A stretch of DNA of 64,000 bases from Chryseobacterium oranimense. GTDB lineage: Bacteria; Bacteroidota; Bacteroidia; Flavobacteriales; Weeksellaceae. The notes under the pieces were generated by a model. It made no database searches, was not told the origin of the DNA, and saw only the letters and a program-made list of their open reading frames with translations. The stretch covers positions 124,001-188,000 of the forward strand of contig NZ_FQWT01000007.1 of assembly GCF_900129755.1 (NCBI RefSeq), read 5' to 3'. The position numbers and the translations under genes are program-made. Below, one piece after another: positions 6,832 through 15,668 of the stretch (positions within the stretch are counted from its first letter, which is position 1; each line of letters begins with the position of its first letter).

Positions 6832-9048
6832 TTACTGCGGATTCTGCATCACGCCGCTATCCTCCTTCTTAGTCTGGTTCAGGATGTTTGGATCTTCCTT
6901 GGCCAGTTTATTCTTCGTAGGAATTTTATAATTGATAGAAATTCCAAAGTTTCTCGTATCGTACTTACTTCTGATCATTACAGGCTGTCCTTCAGGCGGA
7001 TTCGAATAAACCTGCATCACCTGTCCGTTGAAAATATCATTCGCGAAAACAGAAACGGTAAGACGGTTGTTCATGAACTTTTTCGTCAGGGTAATGTCCA
7101 GGTTATTATTGAATGGTTTATCCGCTGTAAAATAAAAATACCCGGCTTTTGGCGTTAGATAACTGTAATTGGCCGTCAGCTTGATATCCTTCGGTAAAAG
7201 CAACTGGGTCATGATATTAAAGATCCAGAAGCCTTTATTATTTAAATTATCAATATCATGTTTCTGGTAACCTGCATACAGATACATGAAATTAATCTTG
7301 TCAGGATTAAAATTAAACTTCATGATCTCGCTCATCGGCTTGCTGAAAATCATAAAAGGGATAGGAAGCCCTACATTAAAGTTGTGAATTTTTATATTAG
7401 AAATATTCACCTGTCTGTTGTAAAGGTTCTTGCCGTTTTTCATGATGATCTGCGCTACCTGATCCTTTGCAGAACTTACACTGTATCCAATGAAGGCATA
7501 ATCAAACGCCGAAACTTTCAATTCATAATTGTCAAAAATCGTAGGCTGAAGATCCGGGTTACCGGTAACTTCCGTATTCGGGCTGGCAAAGATGACGTTA
7601 TTCGGGTTCAAGGCAGAAATGCTTGGCAGCGTGATTTTTTTATTGTAATTCGCTGCAACATACACCTGGTTCATCAGGCTATACTGTACACTTGCATTCG
7701 GGAAAAGCTTGAATTTATTGAAAGGGGTTAAATCCCTTTCCACAACAGCATTATCCTTTATAATTCGCGTCATCCCGTAAATATCATAGTTTTCTGCTCT
7801 TGCCCCTAAGGTGAAATCAAACTTTTTCAGTTTTGCCTGAAATTCAAGGTAGGTAGAAGCTGTCTGCCTCTGGTATTCCAAATTGGTAAGGCCTTTACTT
7901 TCCGTATCGTAATCCTGTCTCTCATATAAACCTCCCAAACTTACTTTTCCACCGTCCAGAAGCTTGATCGGCTGTGAGTAATCTACCTTAAAGTTAGCAA
8001 CTCTCATATCCGACTTATTATCAAGTACATTTTCTCCGCCTACATTCAGGAAAGGCTGCCAGATATCCGTATAAAAGCCTCTCTGGAAGAAATTGTCCTG
8101 GGAGAATTTAGAAGTAGCCTTAGTATATCCGAACTGGAAATCCAATTTTTGAGATTTGTCACTGAAACGCTTCTGATACGTTACAACAGCTTCCTGTCTC
8201 AGGTTATTGGTATGGGCAACATCGGATGCTTCATAATCGGCTTCCCGGTACTGGACAGGATTAAAGCTTACAGGAATGTCGGCAAGTCCTGTACTGGCAG
8301 TATAATTGTCGTTATTATTGTGATAAATATCGTAGTTCAGCAATAATCTGTCCTGCCCAAGATCAAAAGTCAATCCTGATTTTGCAAAATATCCCCGTCC
8401 TATTCTGTCCGTATTGTTATGGAGAAGCACATCCTGATCACCATTCAGCATACTTTCACGGTAGTTCTGGCCTACATTCAGCTGCCATCCGAAAAGCTTA
8501 TTTCTGGCATTCAGATTTAAAGAATTGGTGGTTCTGCTTCTGAATTTGTCGTAATTGCTAAAAGAATAATTTCCCGAATAGGTTGCTGTTAAATACTTAT
8601 TAGCATTCTTATTGGTAATGATATTCATGATGGCACCTCCTGAGGTAGCCGGATATTCCGCTCCCGGCTGGGTGATCACTTCTATTCTGTCCACCGAGTT
8701 GGCAGGCATTCCTTCAAGAAAAGAATTCAGTTCGTTTGATGTGATATTCAATGGTCTCCCGTTCAGGTAAACATCCAGGATTTTTCCCTGGTACATCATT
8801 CCGGCGATATCGGTTGAAACCAGGCCGGGAAGCTTCTTTATACCTTCCAGAACATTTCCGTTATTAAGCTGTGGCTGCTCGGAAAAGTCAAAAATAGTAC
8901 GGTCTGCTTTCTGTTCAACGGCTTTTTTAGTTTTGGTAATGACTACGCCTTCAATCTGTTTCTCTTTGTCTGGGGTGGTATTGGGTTTTTCCTGTGAATA
9001 GGCAAAAAAAGACGCCAGCAAAGACAGCGTGAATATAGTTTTTCTCAT
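6832..9048 (-). CDS. Outer-membrane beta-barrel / TonB-receptor-like protein
   Basis: A 738-residue outer-membrane protein with an N-terminal signal peptide (about 1-18, ending AYSQ). A plug-like domain follows at about 55-150, with VYLNGRPLNI and a VDRIEVITQPGAEYPATSGGAIMNI segment typical of TonB-dependent receptors and the OMP_b-brl_3 family. The remainder alternates aromatic and polar residues as a large beta barrel. There is no N-terminal carboxypeptidase-like domain. After the last apparent strand (GISINYKI) there is a hydrophilic tail of about 25 residues rather than a terminal Phe. The substrate is not evident and no SusD partner is adjacent. The gene is convergent with the thi cluster and divergent from the 9558 receptor. 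Confidence 0.87.
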   Translation of the reverse strand: MRKTIFTLSLLASFFAYSQEKPNTTPDKEKQIEGVVITKTKKAVEQKADRTIFDFSEQPQLNNGNVLEGIKKLPGLVSTDIAGMMYQGKILDVYLNGRPLNITSNELNSFLEGMPANSVDRIEVITQPGAEYPATSGGAIMNIITNKNANKYLTATYSGNYSFSNYDKFRSRTTNSLNLNARNKLFGWQLNVGQNYRESMLNGDQDVLLHNNTDRIGRGYFAKSGLTFDLGQDRLLLNYDIYHNNNDNYTASTGLADIPVSFNPVQYREADYEASDVAHTNNLRQEAVVTYQKRFSDKSQKLDFQFGYTKATSKFSQDNFFQRGFYTDIWQPFLNVGGENVLDNKSDMRVANFKVDYSQPIKLLDGGKVSLGGLYERQDYDTESKGLTNLEYQRQTASTYLEFQAKLKKFDFTLGARAENYDIYGMTRIIKDNAVVERDLTPFNKFKLFPNASVQYSLMNQVYVAANYNKKITLPSISALNPNNVIFASPNTEVTGNPDLQPTIFDNYELKVSAFDYAFIGYSVSSAKDQVAQIIMKNGKNLYNRQVNISNIKIHNFNVGLPIPFMIFSKPMSEIMKFNFNPDKINFMYLYAGYQKHDIDNLNNKGFWIFNIMTQLLLPKDIKLTANYSYLTPKAGYFYFTADKPFNNNLDITLTKKFMNNRLTVSVFANDIFNGQVMQVYSNPPEGQPVMIRSKYDTRNFGISINYKIPTKNKLAKEDPNILNQTKKEDSGVMQNPQ

Positions 9049-9158
9049 AATGTTTTTTACTACTATCCAGTTAGACGTAAAAAAAGCTCATTTGTTACGG
9101 TGAAATTTGCGAAAAGTTAAATTTTTAAGCATTTATTTTTTTATTTCCGAAATAATTA

Positions 9159-9166
9159 TATCTTTG
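9159..9166 (+). promoter_or_regulatory. -7 promoter box for the 9558 receptor transcript
   Basis: TATCTTTG matches the Bacteroidetes -7 consensus TAnnTTTG. Transcription would start a few bases on, right at the 5' side of the SAM-type aptamer at 9174. No good -33 TTTG is seen. Confidence 0.6.
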
Positions 9167-9173
9167 CCACGTA

Positions 9174-9240
9174 ATTATCAAGAATCTCATAGATGGGATA
9201 GCAACCTGCAAAAACAAGCAAGGTGCTGAAATAGATAAGC
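9174..9240 (+). ncRNA. SAM riboswitch, SAM-I/IV-variant-like
   Basis: The sequence follows the SAM-I core plan: TTATCAAGA at the 5' side, GCAACCT ... AAGGTGCT in the middle, and AGATAAG closing. P1 is TTATC (9175-9179) with GATAA (9234-9238). A short P2-like stem is ATCTC (9184-9188) with GGGAT (9195-9199, one G.U pair). P3 is ACCT with AGGT within 9201-9226. The P2 arm is far shorter than in textbook SAM-I and lacks a kink-turn-sized insertion, which is why a SAM-I/IV variant is favoured. A promoter box ends eight bases upstream, and a TonB receptor lies downstream. Assignment is by eye, without a covariance search. Confidence 0.7.
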
Positions 9241-9313
9241 CGATATGCCCGGAAAAAATGTTTATTCTCTATTTTTCTCCCATCTTGACATTTTTGTTTT
9301 AAAAATAAAATCA

Positions 9314-9439
9314 ATGTTTAAAGACAAGGGAAACCACAAGACCAATTTAAATTTTAGTTTCTCAGATCATGAAGTGTCACTTCGTTATTCTGACCTGTTT
9401 TCATGCCATACCCACATGTGCATGTGTTGTTGTTTCTAG
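9314..9439 (+). CDS. Possible Met/Cys-rich leader peptide
   Basis: A 41-residue frame whose last eleven residues are CHTHMCMCCCF, encoded by ATGTGCATGTGTTGTTGTTTC just before TAG apart from the first codons. Five of the last eleven residues are Cys and two are Met. It lies between the SAM-type aptamer and the TonB-receptor gene, and an in-frame ATG at 9245 would give a 64-residue version reaching back to the edge of the aptamer. A run of sulfur-amino-acid codons before a stop, followed by a hairpin, resembles amino-acid-sensing leader peptides. A genuine small metal- or thiol-binding protein is the alternative. Translation is unproven. Confidence 0.5.
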   Translation: MFKDKGNHKTNLNFSFSDHEVSLRYSDLFSCHTHMCMCCCF

Positions 9440-9464
9440 ACTTCTTTAAAAAATAATTCAATCA

Positions 9465-9519
9465 TTCAGGCTTTTAACCGTAACCTCAAATAGAGGTTAC
9501 AGGAATTTTATTGCCTGAA
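9465..9519 (+). promoter_or_regulatory. Nested leader hairpin before the 9558 receptor
   Basis: Inner perfect 8-bp stem GTAACCTC (9480-9487) with GAGGTTAC (9493-9500), loop AAATA. The outer 7-bp stem is TTCAGGC (9465-9471) with GCCTGAA (9513-9519). It starts 26 bases after the stop of the Met/Cys-rich frame and ends 38 bases before the receptor ATG. No U-run follows, so it would act on translation or RNA stability rather than as a classical terminator. Confidence 0.65.
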
Positions 9520-9557
9520 AACAATCAACAATCAGTAATCAAAAAATAGAAAAACAC

Positions 9558-12302
9558 ATGTACAATTTCAACAAAAAAACAATCATAGCATCAGCAAGTC
9601 TTATTTCAGCATTTTATTTTGGGCAGACGGATTCCATATCTTCTAAAAAGATCGATGATGTGGTGATCCTGGGATCGAGAGGGGCCGGAAGATCTCTTAC
9701 AGAAACTCCGGTTCCGGTAGATATCATCAATATTTCTAAAATTCTGAGACAAAGTCCCGTAAATAATATAAGCCAGGCACTTAATTATGTTGTGCCTTCA
9801 TTTTCTTCCACATCACATACAGTGAATGACGGAACCGATTTCGTGGATCCCGCTTTGCTAAGAGGACTTGGCCCGGATCAGGTTCTGGTATTGCTTAATG
9901 GAAAAAGAAGATACCAGTCTTCGTTGATCAATGTTACCCTTACTCCGGGAAGAGGTTCGGTAGGAACGGATCTTAATGCAATTCCGGCTTTTGCTTTAGA
10001 TAAAATAGAGGTTCTGAGAGACGGGGCTTCTGCACAATATGGTTCTGATGCCATTGCAGGAGTAGTGAATTTAGGATTAAAGAAAAGGCTTGGACTTTCA
10101 GGACAGGTATTTTTAGGAGGATATGCTTCACCAGTTGCTAATAATTTCTCAGGAGGTATAGACGGGGAGACCATTTCTGCAGATCTTAATTATGGAGCAA
10201 AGATCGGGGAGAAAGGATTTATTAATGTAACAGGTTCCGTACAATATAGAGACCCCTATTCAAGAGCAGGTGTCCGTCAGGGTGATATCTTTAATGCCTA
10301 TAATGCCATTAATTACAGAGCATTGCAGAATGGAGTCAATATTGATGGGTTGTATAAAAATATTACCAATACGCCCAATACCCAGCAGATTATTAATACA
10401 ATAAAGCAATACGCCTCACAGGTTGGCTATTTTTCGCAGGATTTCAAGGATCAGATATCAGGAGCTAACAGTATTACAGCATTGCAGGGGTTACTGGGAA
10501 AAGATTTCACTGATAAGGAACTGGCATACAGAGGTCTGGAAAGAAAAGATTTCAGTCTTAGGGCAGGACAGTCCAAGCTGCAGTCCGCACAGCTTTTTTT
10601 CAATTCTGAAATTCCCGTCAATGAAGACTGGAAAGTCTATTCTTTTGGAGGTTACAGCTACCGTTTAGGGAATGCAGGTGGATTTTACCGTCTTCCGAAT
10701 ACAGAAAGGAACATCAATGCTGTTACCCCGAATGGATATTTGCCGCAAATTGAAGCTACTGTGAATGATTATTCCCTGGCAGGAGGAATCAAAGGAAAAT
10801 GGAACGGATGGAATGTGGATTTAAGCAATACTTTCGGGAAAAATGCTTTTAATTTTGGGGTGGTGAATACCTTTAATGCTTCTTTAGGAGAAAATTCTCC
10901 AAGAACCTTTGAAGCAGGAGGCTCAGAATTCTTACAAAATACGCTGAATCTGGATTTCTCAAAAAAATATGATGTGCTTCATGGTCTGAATGTGGCCTTT
11001 GGTGGGGAATACCGTTATGAGAACTATAAAGTAAATGCAGGAAACGAAAATTCCTATGTTTCTTATGATATCAATGGCCGCGTAGTGACGGCCGCTACTC
11101 CTGATAATGAAAAAGTAACTGATTTCTTTGGAGCTGTAAGACCGGCCGGATCACAGGTGTTTCCGGGGTTTAGTCCGGATAATGCAGTTTCCGGAAGCAG
11201 AAACAGTCTGGCGGCCTACGCTGATGTGGAAATTGAACCTACCGACTGGTGGCTCGTGGAAGGAGCTGTCCGTTTCGAGAATTATTCAGATTTTGGCTCT
11301 ACTTTTAATTATAAACTGGCTACCAATGTAAAGCTGGCTAAAAATTTCAACTGGAGAGGAGCTGTTTCTACAGGATTCAGAGCGCCTTCTCTTGCGCAGA
11401 TCTACTATAGTTCAACTTCTACATTGATACAGAAGGGGCAGACAACACAGGTTGGAACTTTCAGAAATAATTCCGAAGCTGCCCAGGCATTAGGAATTCC
11501 AAAACTAAAACAGGAAACTTCACAATCTTACAGTACAGGAATTACATGGAAAATTCCGTCTTTGAGCTTAGTATTTACAGCGGATGCCTATCTTATAAAG
11601 ATCAAAGACAGGGTAGTGCTTACCGATTTATTCTATCGTCCGGAAGGAAGCTTTGCACCCGGATCTGATCAGGCGGTTCTCCAGGGAGCTTTCGACTTAG
11701 CCAGAGCCAGTGCTGCCAATTTCTTTGCCAATGCAGTGGATTCACAGACGAAAGGATTGGATATTACCGTTTCCCAGAATTCAAGAATTTCGGAAGGAAT
11801 TTCTTTGGAAAATAATCTTGGGCTTAATCTTAACCAAACCAGAAGGATCGGGGATATTCATGCTTCACCTAAGTTGGTAAGCCAGATCAATAATTATTTT
11901 TCTGAACCGAACAGAGTTTATTTTGAAGAAGCTGTACCCCGTATAAAAGCTACACTTGCCAATACATTGAGGCTTGCAGCTCTTACCGTTTCCCTTAGAA
12001 ATTCCTACTTTGGAAAAGTGACGGATGCCGATGTGCTGGATGCCAACTTTGACGGGATTACCGAAAGCAGAGAACACTTTATTCTGAATGAGCGTTTTGT
12101 TACGGATCTTTCTGTAGGTTATGATTTTAATAAAAACATTTTAGCAACTATAGGAAGTAATAATATCTTCAATATTCTTCCGTCGAAAAGTCCGAATATC
12201 AGCTCTTTGACGGCGGACAATCAGTTTGTGTATTCCAGACAGGTTTCCCAGTATGGTATTGGCGGACGTTTCCTTTTTGCAAGGGTGGAATTTAAATTTT
12301 AA
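9558..12302 (+). CDS. TonB-dependent receptor, SAM-riboswitch-linked
   Basis: A 914-residue outer-membrane receptor. Signal peptide about 1-22 (ends AFYFGQ), then a plug domain at about 30-180 with VVILGSRGAGRSL, PDQVLVLLNGKRR and the IEVLRDGASAQYGSDAIAGVVNL block. A large barrel follows, ending in a terminal Phe (RVEFKF), which fits BAM recognition. Its leader of nearly 390 bases holds a SAM-type riboswitch, a Met/Cys-rich mini-ORF and a hairpin. Control by SAM suggests import of methionine, a sulfur source or a methionine-related cofactor such as a corrinoid, but no substrate motif is visible. Followed by a strong terminator. Confidence 0.92.
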   Translation: MYNFNKKTIIASASLISAFYFGQTDSISSKKIDDVVILGSRGAGRSLTETPVPVDIINISKILRQSPVNNISQALNYVVPSFSSTSHTVNDGTDFVDPALLRGLGPDQVLVLLNGKRRYQSSLINVTLTPGRGSVGTDLNAIPAFALDKIEVLRDGASAQYGSDAIAGVVNLGLKKRLGLSGQVFLGGYASPVANNFSGGIDGETISADLNYGAKIGEKGFINVTGSVQYRDPYSRAGVRQGDIFNAYNAINYRALQNGVNIDGLYKNITNTPNTQQIINTIKQYASQVGYFSQDFKDQISGANSITALQGLLGKDFTDKELAYRGLERKDFSLRAGQSKLQSAQLFFNSEIPVNEDWKVYSFGGYSYRLGNAGGFYRLPNTERNINAVTPNGYLPQIEATVNDYSLAGGIKGKWNGWNVDLSNTFGKNAFNFGVVNTFNASLGENSPRTFEAGGSEFLQNTLNLDFSKKYDVLHGLNVAFGGEYRYENYKVNAGNENSYVSYDINGRVVTAATPDNEKVTDFFGAVRPAGSQVFPGFSPDNAVSGSRNSLAAYADVEIEPTDWWLVEGAVRFENYSDFGSTFNYKLATNVKLAKNFNWRGAVSTGFRAPSLAQIYYSSTSTLIQKGQTTQVGTFRNNSEAAQALGIPKLKQETSQSYSTGITWKIPSLSLVFTADAYLIKIKDRVVLTDLFYRPEGSFAPGSDQAVLQGAFDLARASAANFFANAVDSQTKGLDITVSQNSRISEGISLENNLGLNLNQTRRIGDIHASPKLVSQINNYFSEPNRVYFEEAVPRIKATLANTLRLAALTVSLRNSYFGKVTDADVLDANFDGITESREHFILNERFVTDLSVGYDFNKNILATIGSNNIFNILPSKSPNISSLTADNQFVYSRQVSQYGIGGRFLFARVEFKF

Positions 12303-12320
12303 ATTAATTAAAGGACAAAA

Positions 12321-12353
12321 ATAAAAAACAGAGACCGAATCTCTGTTTTTTAT
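12321..12353. terminator. Bidirectional terminator
   Basis: Perfect 14-bp stem, ATAAAAAACAGAGA (12321-12334) with 12340-12353, loop CCGAA. The A-rich and T-rich flanks allow termination in both directions between the convergent receptor (9558) and outer-membrane protein (12370). Confidence 0.93.
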
Positions 12354-12369
12354 TTGATTATACAATTTA

Positions 12370-14490
12370 TTATTGTGCTCTGTCTTTTTCCTCGAAATTG
12401 ATGTTTTTCTTACTGATCTTCTTTTTGTTGCCTCCAAAAGTATAATTCACACTTAAACGGAAGCTTCTGCCATCCCAGTAATTATCCATATGCTGGCTGC
12501 TGTCGGTAAAATACTTGTCACCCCTGTACCTCTGGGCAAAAATATTGGTAACCGTCGCATTGATCTGAAGTTTCTTTTCCATCAGGGAAACTTTTAATCC
12601 TGAAGTAAGTTCAGGAAAAGAGTAGAAATAAGAGTTTACATTTCTGTAAGGAAGACTATGATCATAATTCAGGAATAAGGCAAGAGTCTTATTTTTATTT
12701 AAAGTAAACGTATTGCTTATCGAGTAGCTGAACGAACTTCCTTTCTGCGTTTCTGCCTGAATATTGAATACCGTTGAATTCTGAAGGGAAGCATTCATTG
12801 ATATACTGGTTTCCCAGAATCTGAAAAAGGTATCGGTATAAGAAGCATTCAATCCCCAGAAATTATTGTTGTAGTAATTCAGATACGTGCCGATCTGTGA
12901 AAGTCCATCTATATATGAGATCTGTCCGAAGGCATTTTTCATCCTCAGGTAATAAACACTGGCAGAAAATTTACTGTTAAAAGTATATCCAAGCTCCCAG
13001 TTGTTGATATAAGCCGGAGTCAGCAAAGGATTTCCTGAAGAATAGGAATACGGATTCGAATACCAGCGGAACGGGTTGAGGTTACTCATACTTGGACGGT
13101 TGATCCTTCTGGAATAAGAAAAGCTGAACACATTTTTATCTTCTTTATAGGAAACATAAGCAGATGGAAACCATTGTGCGTAATTATATTGGTTTCCCGA
13201 ACCGGAAGAAGGGGTATAGCTTTCTGCATTCGTGTTTTCATAGCGAAGACCGGCTTTCATTTCCCAATGCTCCCCGAAAGACTTTGCATAACTGATGTAA
13301 GCTGCATAGTTTTCTTCTTTATATTCGAAAAGATTGGCTCTTGTAAGATCTTCAATATAATTTCCTGCACTTACATTGAAATATCTGAGATCCGAACTGT
13401 TTTTAAACTGATTAAATTTTACTCCGGTTTCGATCGTCCCAAAAGAAAACGGAAGCTCAAGATCTGCCTGAGCGGAAAAAATCTGTGGTTTGATCAAGGA
13501 AGTGGTTCTCACATCCTGTACAGATTGATCTGAGGATTTCAGTGTAGAAAAATTGACTTCAGTATCAGAATTGTTCTTATAAAAATTCCCGGCAATGCTC
13601 AGTTTTTTTCCAAGGGAATCCAGTTTGAGATCGTAGTAAGCGCTTAAAGTGTGGGCAGGAAGCTTTTCACGGTGAAAAGTATTGGTTAAAAGATTTTCTT
13701 CACTAAGGTCTGAGGCAATGTTTTTCGTTGTATTAACAATATCCATCCCGGATTTCTGATGGGCGTAGATGTATTCCATCCCGATCTCTGCGTTTTTACT
13801 GATTTTATAGGAAAGATTAAGAGTCGGAGTCAGTTCCTTCCACATATCGCGTCGTACAGAATTGCTGTAGTTTTGGGATGTCCCCAGAATGGTGTAATTT
13901 TCATCAGAACGTTTGGCTGAGTCATAATAGGTTAATTTCAGGCTGCTGCTGAATTTTTCCGTTTGATAACTAAGCGAGCCGTTTGAACTGAAACCGGAAT
14001 AAGTCCTCTGGATCAGATTGGTATTGATATTTCCGCTAAAACCTAAGTTGGGATTCTTTTTCAGGATAATATTGATGATACCGCTGTTGCCCTGCGCTTC
14101 ATATTTTGAAGGAGGCGTGGTAATTACTTCTATTTTTGCAATGTTTTCCGAACGGATGGATTTCAGGTAGTTTAATAGGGCATTGCCCGAAAGATTCAGC
14201 ATTCGTCCGTTAATCATCACACTTACCGTACTTTTTCCGGTAATAGAGATTAGCCCCATGTTTTCATCCACTTTAAGCATGGGAACATTAGCAAGAGTTT
14301 CGGAAGCGTCCATACCCTGCGAAGCTACCGATGCTTCCACATTGAAAATAAGACGGTCTGCTTTTCTTTCCAGGAGTTTTTTCTTTACCAGAAGATTAAT
14401 CTGCTCCACCTGCTGGATGCTGTCTTTTTTAATTTGTGCCGATATCGTTGTTGAAAAAAGGCTGATGATCACAATGTATTTCAGTTTCAT
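12370..14490 (-). CDS. Outer-membrane beta-barrel family protein
   Basis: A 706-residue outer-membrane protein with signal peptide (1-18, ending ISAQ). The plug-like region at about 45-145 contains VSVMINGRMLNL and IAKIEVITTPPSKYEAQGNSGIINI, very like the plug of the 6832 protein, so the two are distant paralogues of the OMP_b-brl_3 type. The barrel is followed by a lysine-rich tail (GGNKKKISKK...) beyond the last strand. No SusD neighbour. It is divergent from the LytS/LytTR pair, and the 14550-14612 repeats lie upstream of both, so it may be a target of that system. Substrate unknown. Confidence 0.86.
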   Translation of the reverse strand: MKLKYIVIISLFSTTISAQIKKDSIQQVEQINLLVKKKLLERKADRLIFNVEASVASQGMDASETLANVPMLKVDENMGLISITGKSTVSVMINGRMLNLSGNALLNYLKSIRSENIAKIEVITTPPSKYEAQGNSGIINIILKKNPNLGFSGNINTNLIQRTYSGFSSNGSLSYQTEKFSSSLKLTYYDSAKRSDENYTILGTSQNYSNSVRRDMWKELTPTLNLSYKISKNAEIGMEYIYAHQKSGMDIVNTTKNIASDLSEENLLTNTFHREKLPAHTLSAYYDLKLDSLGKKLSIAGNFYKNNSDTEVNFSTLKSSDQSVQDVRTTSLIKPQIFSAQADLELPFSFGTIETGVKFNQFKNSSDLRYFNVSAGNYIEDLTRANLFEYKEENYAAYISYAKSFGEHWEMKAGLRYENTNAESYTPSSGSGNQYNYAQWFPSAYVSYKEDKNVFSFSYSRRINRPSMSNLNPFRWYSNPYSYSSGNPLLTPAYINNWELGYTFNSKFSASVYYLRMKNAFGQISYIDGLSQIGTYLNYYNNNFWGLNASYTDTFFRFWETSISMNASLQNSTVFNIQAETQKGSSFSYSISNTFTLNKNKTLALFLNYDHSLPYRNVNSYFYSFPELTSGLKVSLMEKKLQINATVTNIFAQRYRGDKYFTDSSQHMDNYWDGRSFRLSVNYTFGGNKKKISKKNINFEEKDRAQ

Positions 14491-14507
14491 AGTTTAAAAT
14501 CTTGCTC

Positions 14508-14515
14508 CAAAGGTA
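14508..14515 (-). promoter_or_regulatory. -7 promoter box for the 12370 outer-membrane gene
   Basis: Read on the minus strand, TACCTTTG fits TAnnTTTG. It ends 17 bases upstream of the ATG at 14490, which would give a short leader. No clear -33 box. Confidence 0.5.
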
Positions 14516-14549
14516 TTTTCAAACTTATTTTTGTGAAATATCATTTAGA

Positions 14550-14612
14550 TTTCATGGCGGATTATTCCGTTCAAAATATTTTCATCGGAAAAAAAACAGG
14601 TTTCATCGGAAA
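14550..14612. promoter_or_regulatory. Direct repeats, candidate LytTR operator
   Basis: TTTCATCGGAAA occurs at 14580-14591 and again at 14601-14612, exactly 21 bases (about two helical turns) apart. A diverged copy, TTTCATGGCGGA, lies 30 bases upstream at 14550. LytTR-domain regulators bind pairs of direct repeats with this spacing in characterised systems. The repeats lie between the 12370 outer-membrane gene and the LytS/LytTR operon. Binding by the regulator encoded at 15655 is inferred from position and spacing. Confidence 0.55.
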
Positions 14613-14651
14613 TGTTTAGGAATTTGAATGATTGGAGCCTTACATTTGAGC

Positions 14652-15668
14652 ATGAAGCAAAAACAAATCTTTCTCCTGCATTTTTTTTACTGGCTGCTGA
14701 TTATTTTCAACGGAGTCGTTGCGGGATTGGTATATAATACGAGAAATCTGGATATCCTGAGTGTCACCATATTTTTTGCCAATTTTCTTGGCTTTTATGT
14801 AAATTACTTCTTCATCGCTCCAAAATTTTTTGATCCCAAAAGATTTTACATGATGATTATCGGCTTTTTTATCGGGGTATTCGTATTCGTTGTCTTCCGG
14901 TACTCAATAGAAGAGATATTGCTTCCCGCACTTACTGGCCGTAGAAATTATAAGGAGGGAACTACATTCCTGTACTATTTTTATGACAATATATATTATT
15001 CCAGCTTAACGGTTTTTGTAAGTACAAATCTCTGGTTTTTTAAATATTATTCTAAAATTGAAGCGGAACGTACAAGACTTATTGAAGAAAGAAAACATGC
15101 CCAGCTTCAGGCTCTGAAAACCCAGATCAATCCACATTTTATCTTTAATTCCTTAAATAACATCTATTCTCTGGTGTATCAGAATTCAGATCAATCTTTG
15201 CCTGCCATCGAAAAGCTGAGTGAATTGCTGAGGTACAGTACCAAAGACCTCGAAAAAGACGTTATCAGCCTGGATAAGGAAATTAGCTATATTGAAAGCC
15301 TGATCGGGCTCGAAAAACTAAGGATTAAGAATCCGGAAATGCTGGTGTTTGAAAAAAAAATCTCGAATCCGAAGCTTGAAATTTCTCCTATGCTTTTGGT
15401 TCCCTTTGTAGAGAATGCCTTCAAACACGGAGATTTCAGAAATAAGGGCTTTGTATTGGAAATTTCGGACGAAAGTAGAGTGCTTCATTTTTATCTTCAT
15501 AATTTTAAAAACCAGGGAATGAAAGATACAGCATCAGGAATTGGTATTGAAAATGTCAGAAAAAGACTTGAAATTTTATATCCTAAAAAACATGAGCTTA
15601 ATATAAAAGACCTGGAATCCGAATTTATTGTAGATTTAAGAATAATTTTCCCCTATGAGAACGATTAA
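14652..15668 (+). CDS. LytS/YehU-type sensor histidine kinase
   Basis: A membrane sensor kinase of 338 residues from the ATG at 14652; an in-frame ATG at 14628 would add eight residues. About four hydrophobic segments occupy residues 5-130, then a short coiled linker (IEAERTRLIEERKHAQLQALK). The His_kinase domain follows with INPHFIFNSLNNIYSL, phospho-acceptor H162. The N-box FVENAFKHG and a GIGIENVRKRL glycine box complete a compact ATPase. No periplasmic sensing domain is obvious, so the ligand is likely sensed in or near the membrane. It overlaps the regulator gene by 14 bases. Confidence 0.9.
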   Translation: MKQKQIFLLHFFYWLLIIFNGVVAGLVYNTRNLDILSVTIFFANFLGFYVNYFFIAPKFFDPKRFYMMIIGFFIGVFVFVVFRYSIEEILLPALTGRRNYKEGTTFLYYFYDNIYYSSLTVFVSTNLWFFKYYSKIEAERTRLIEERKHAQLQALKTQINPHFIFNSLNNIYSLVYQNSDQSLPAIEKLSELLRYSTKDLEKDVISLDKEISYIESLIGLEKLRIKNPEMLVFEKKISNPKLEISPMLLVPFVENAFKHGDFRNKGFVLEISDESRVLHFYLHNFKNQGMKDTASGIGIENVRKRLEILYPKKHELNIKDLESEFIVDLRIIFPYEND

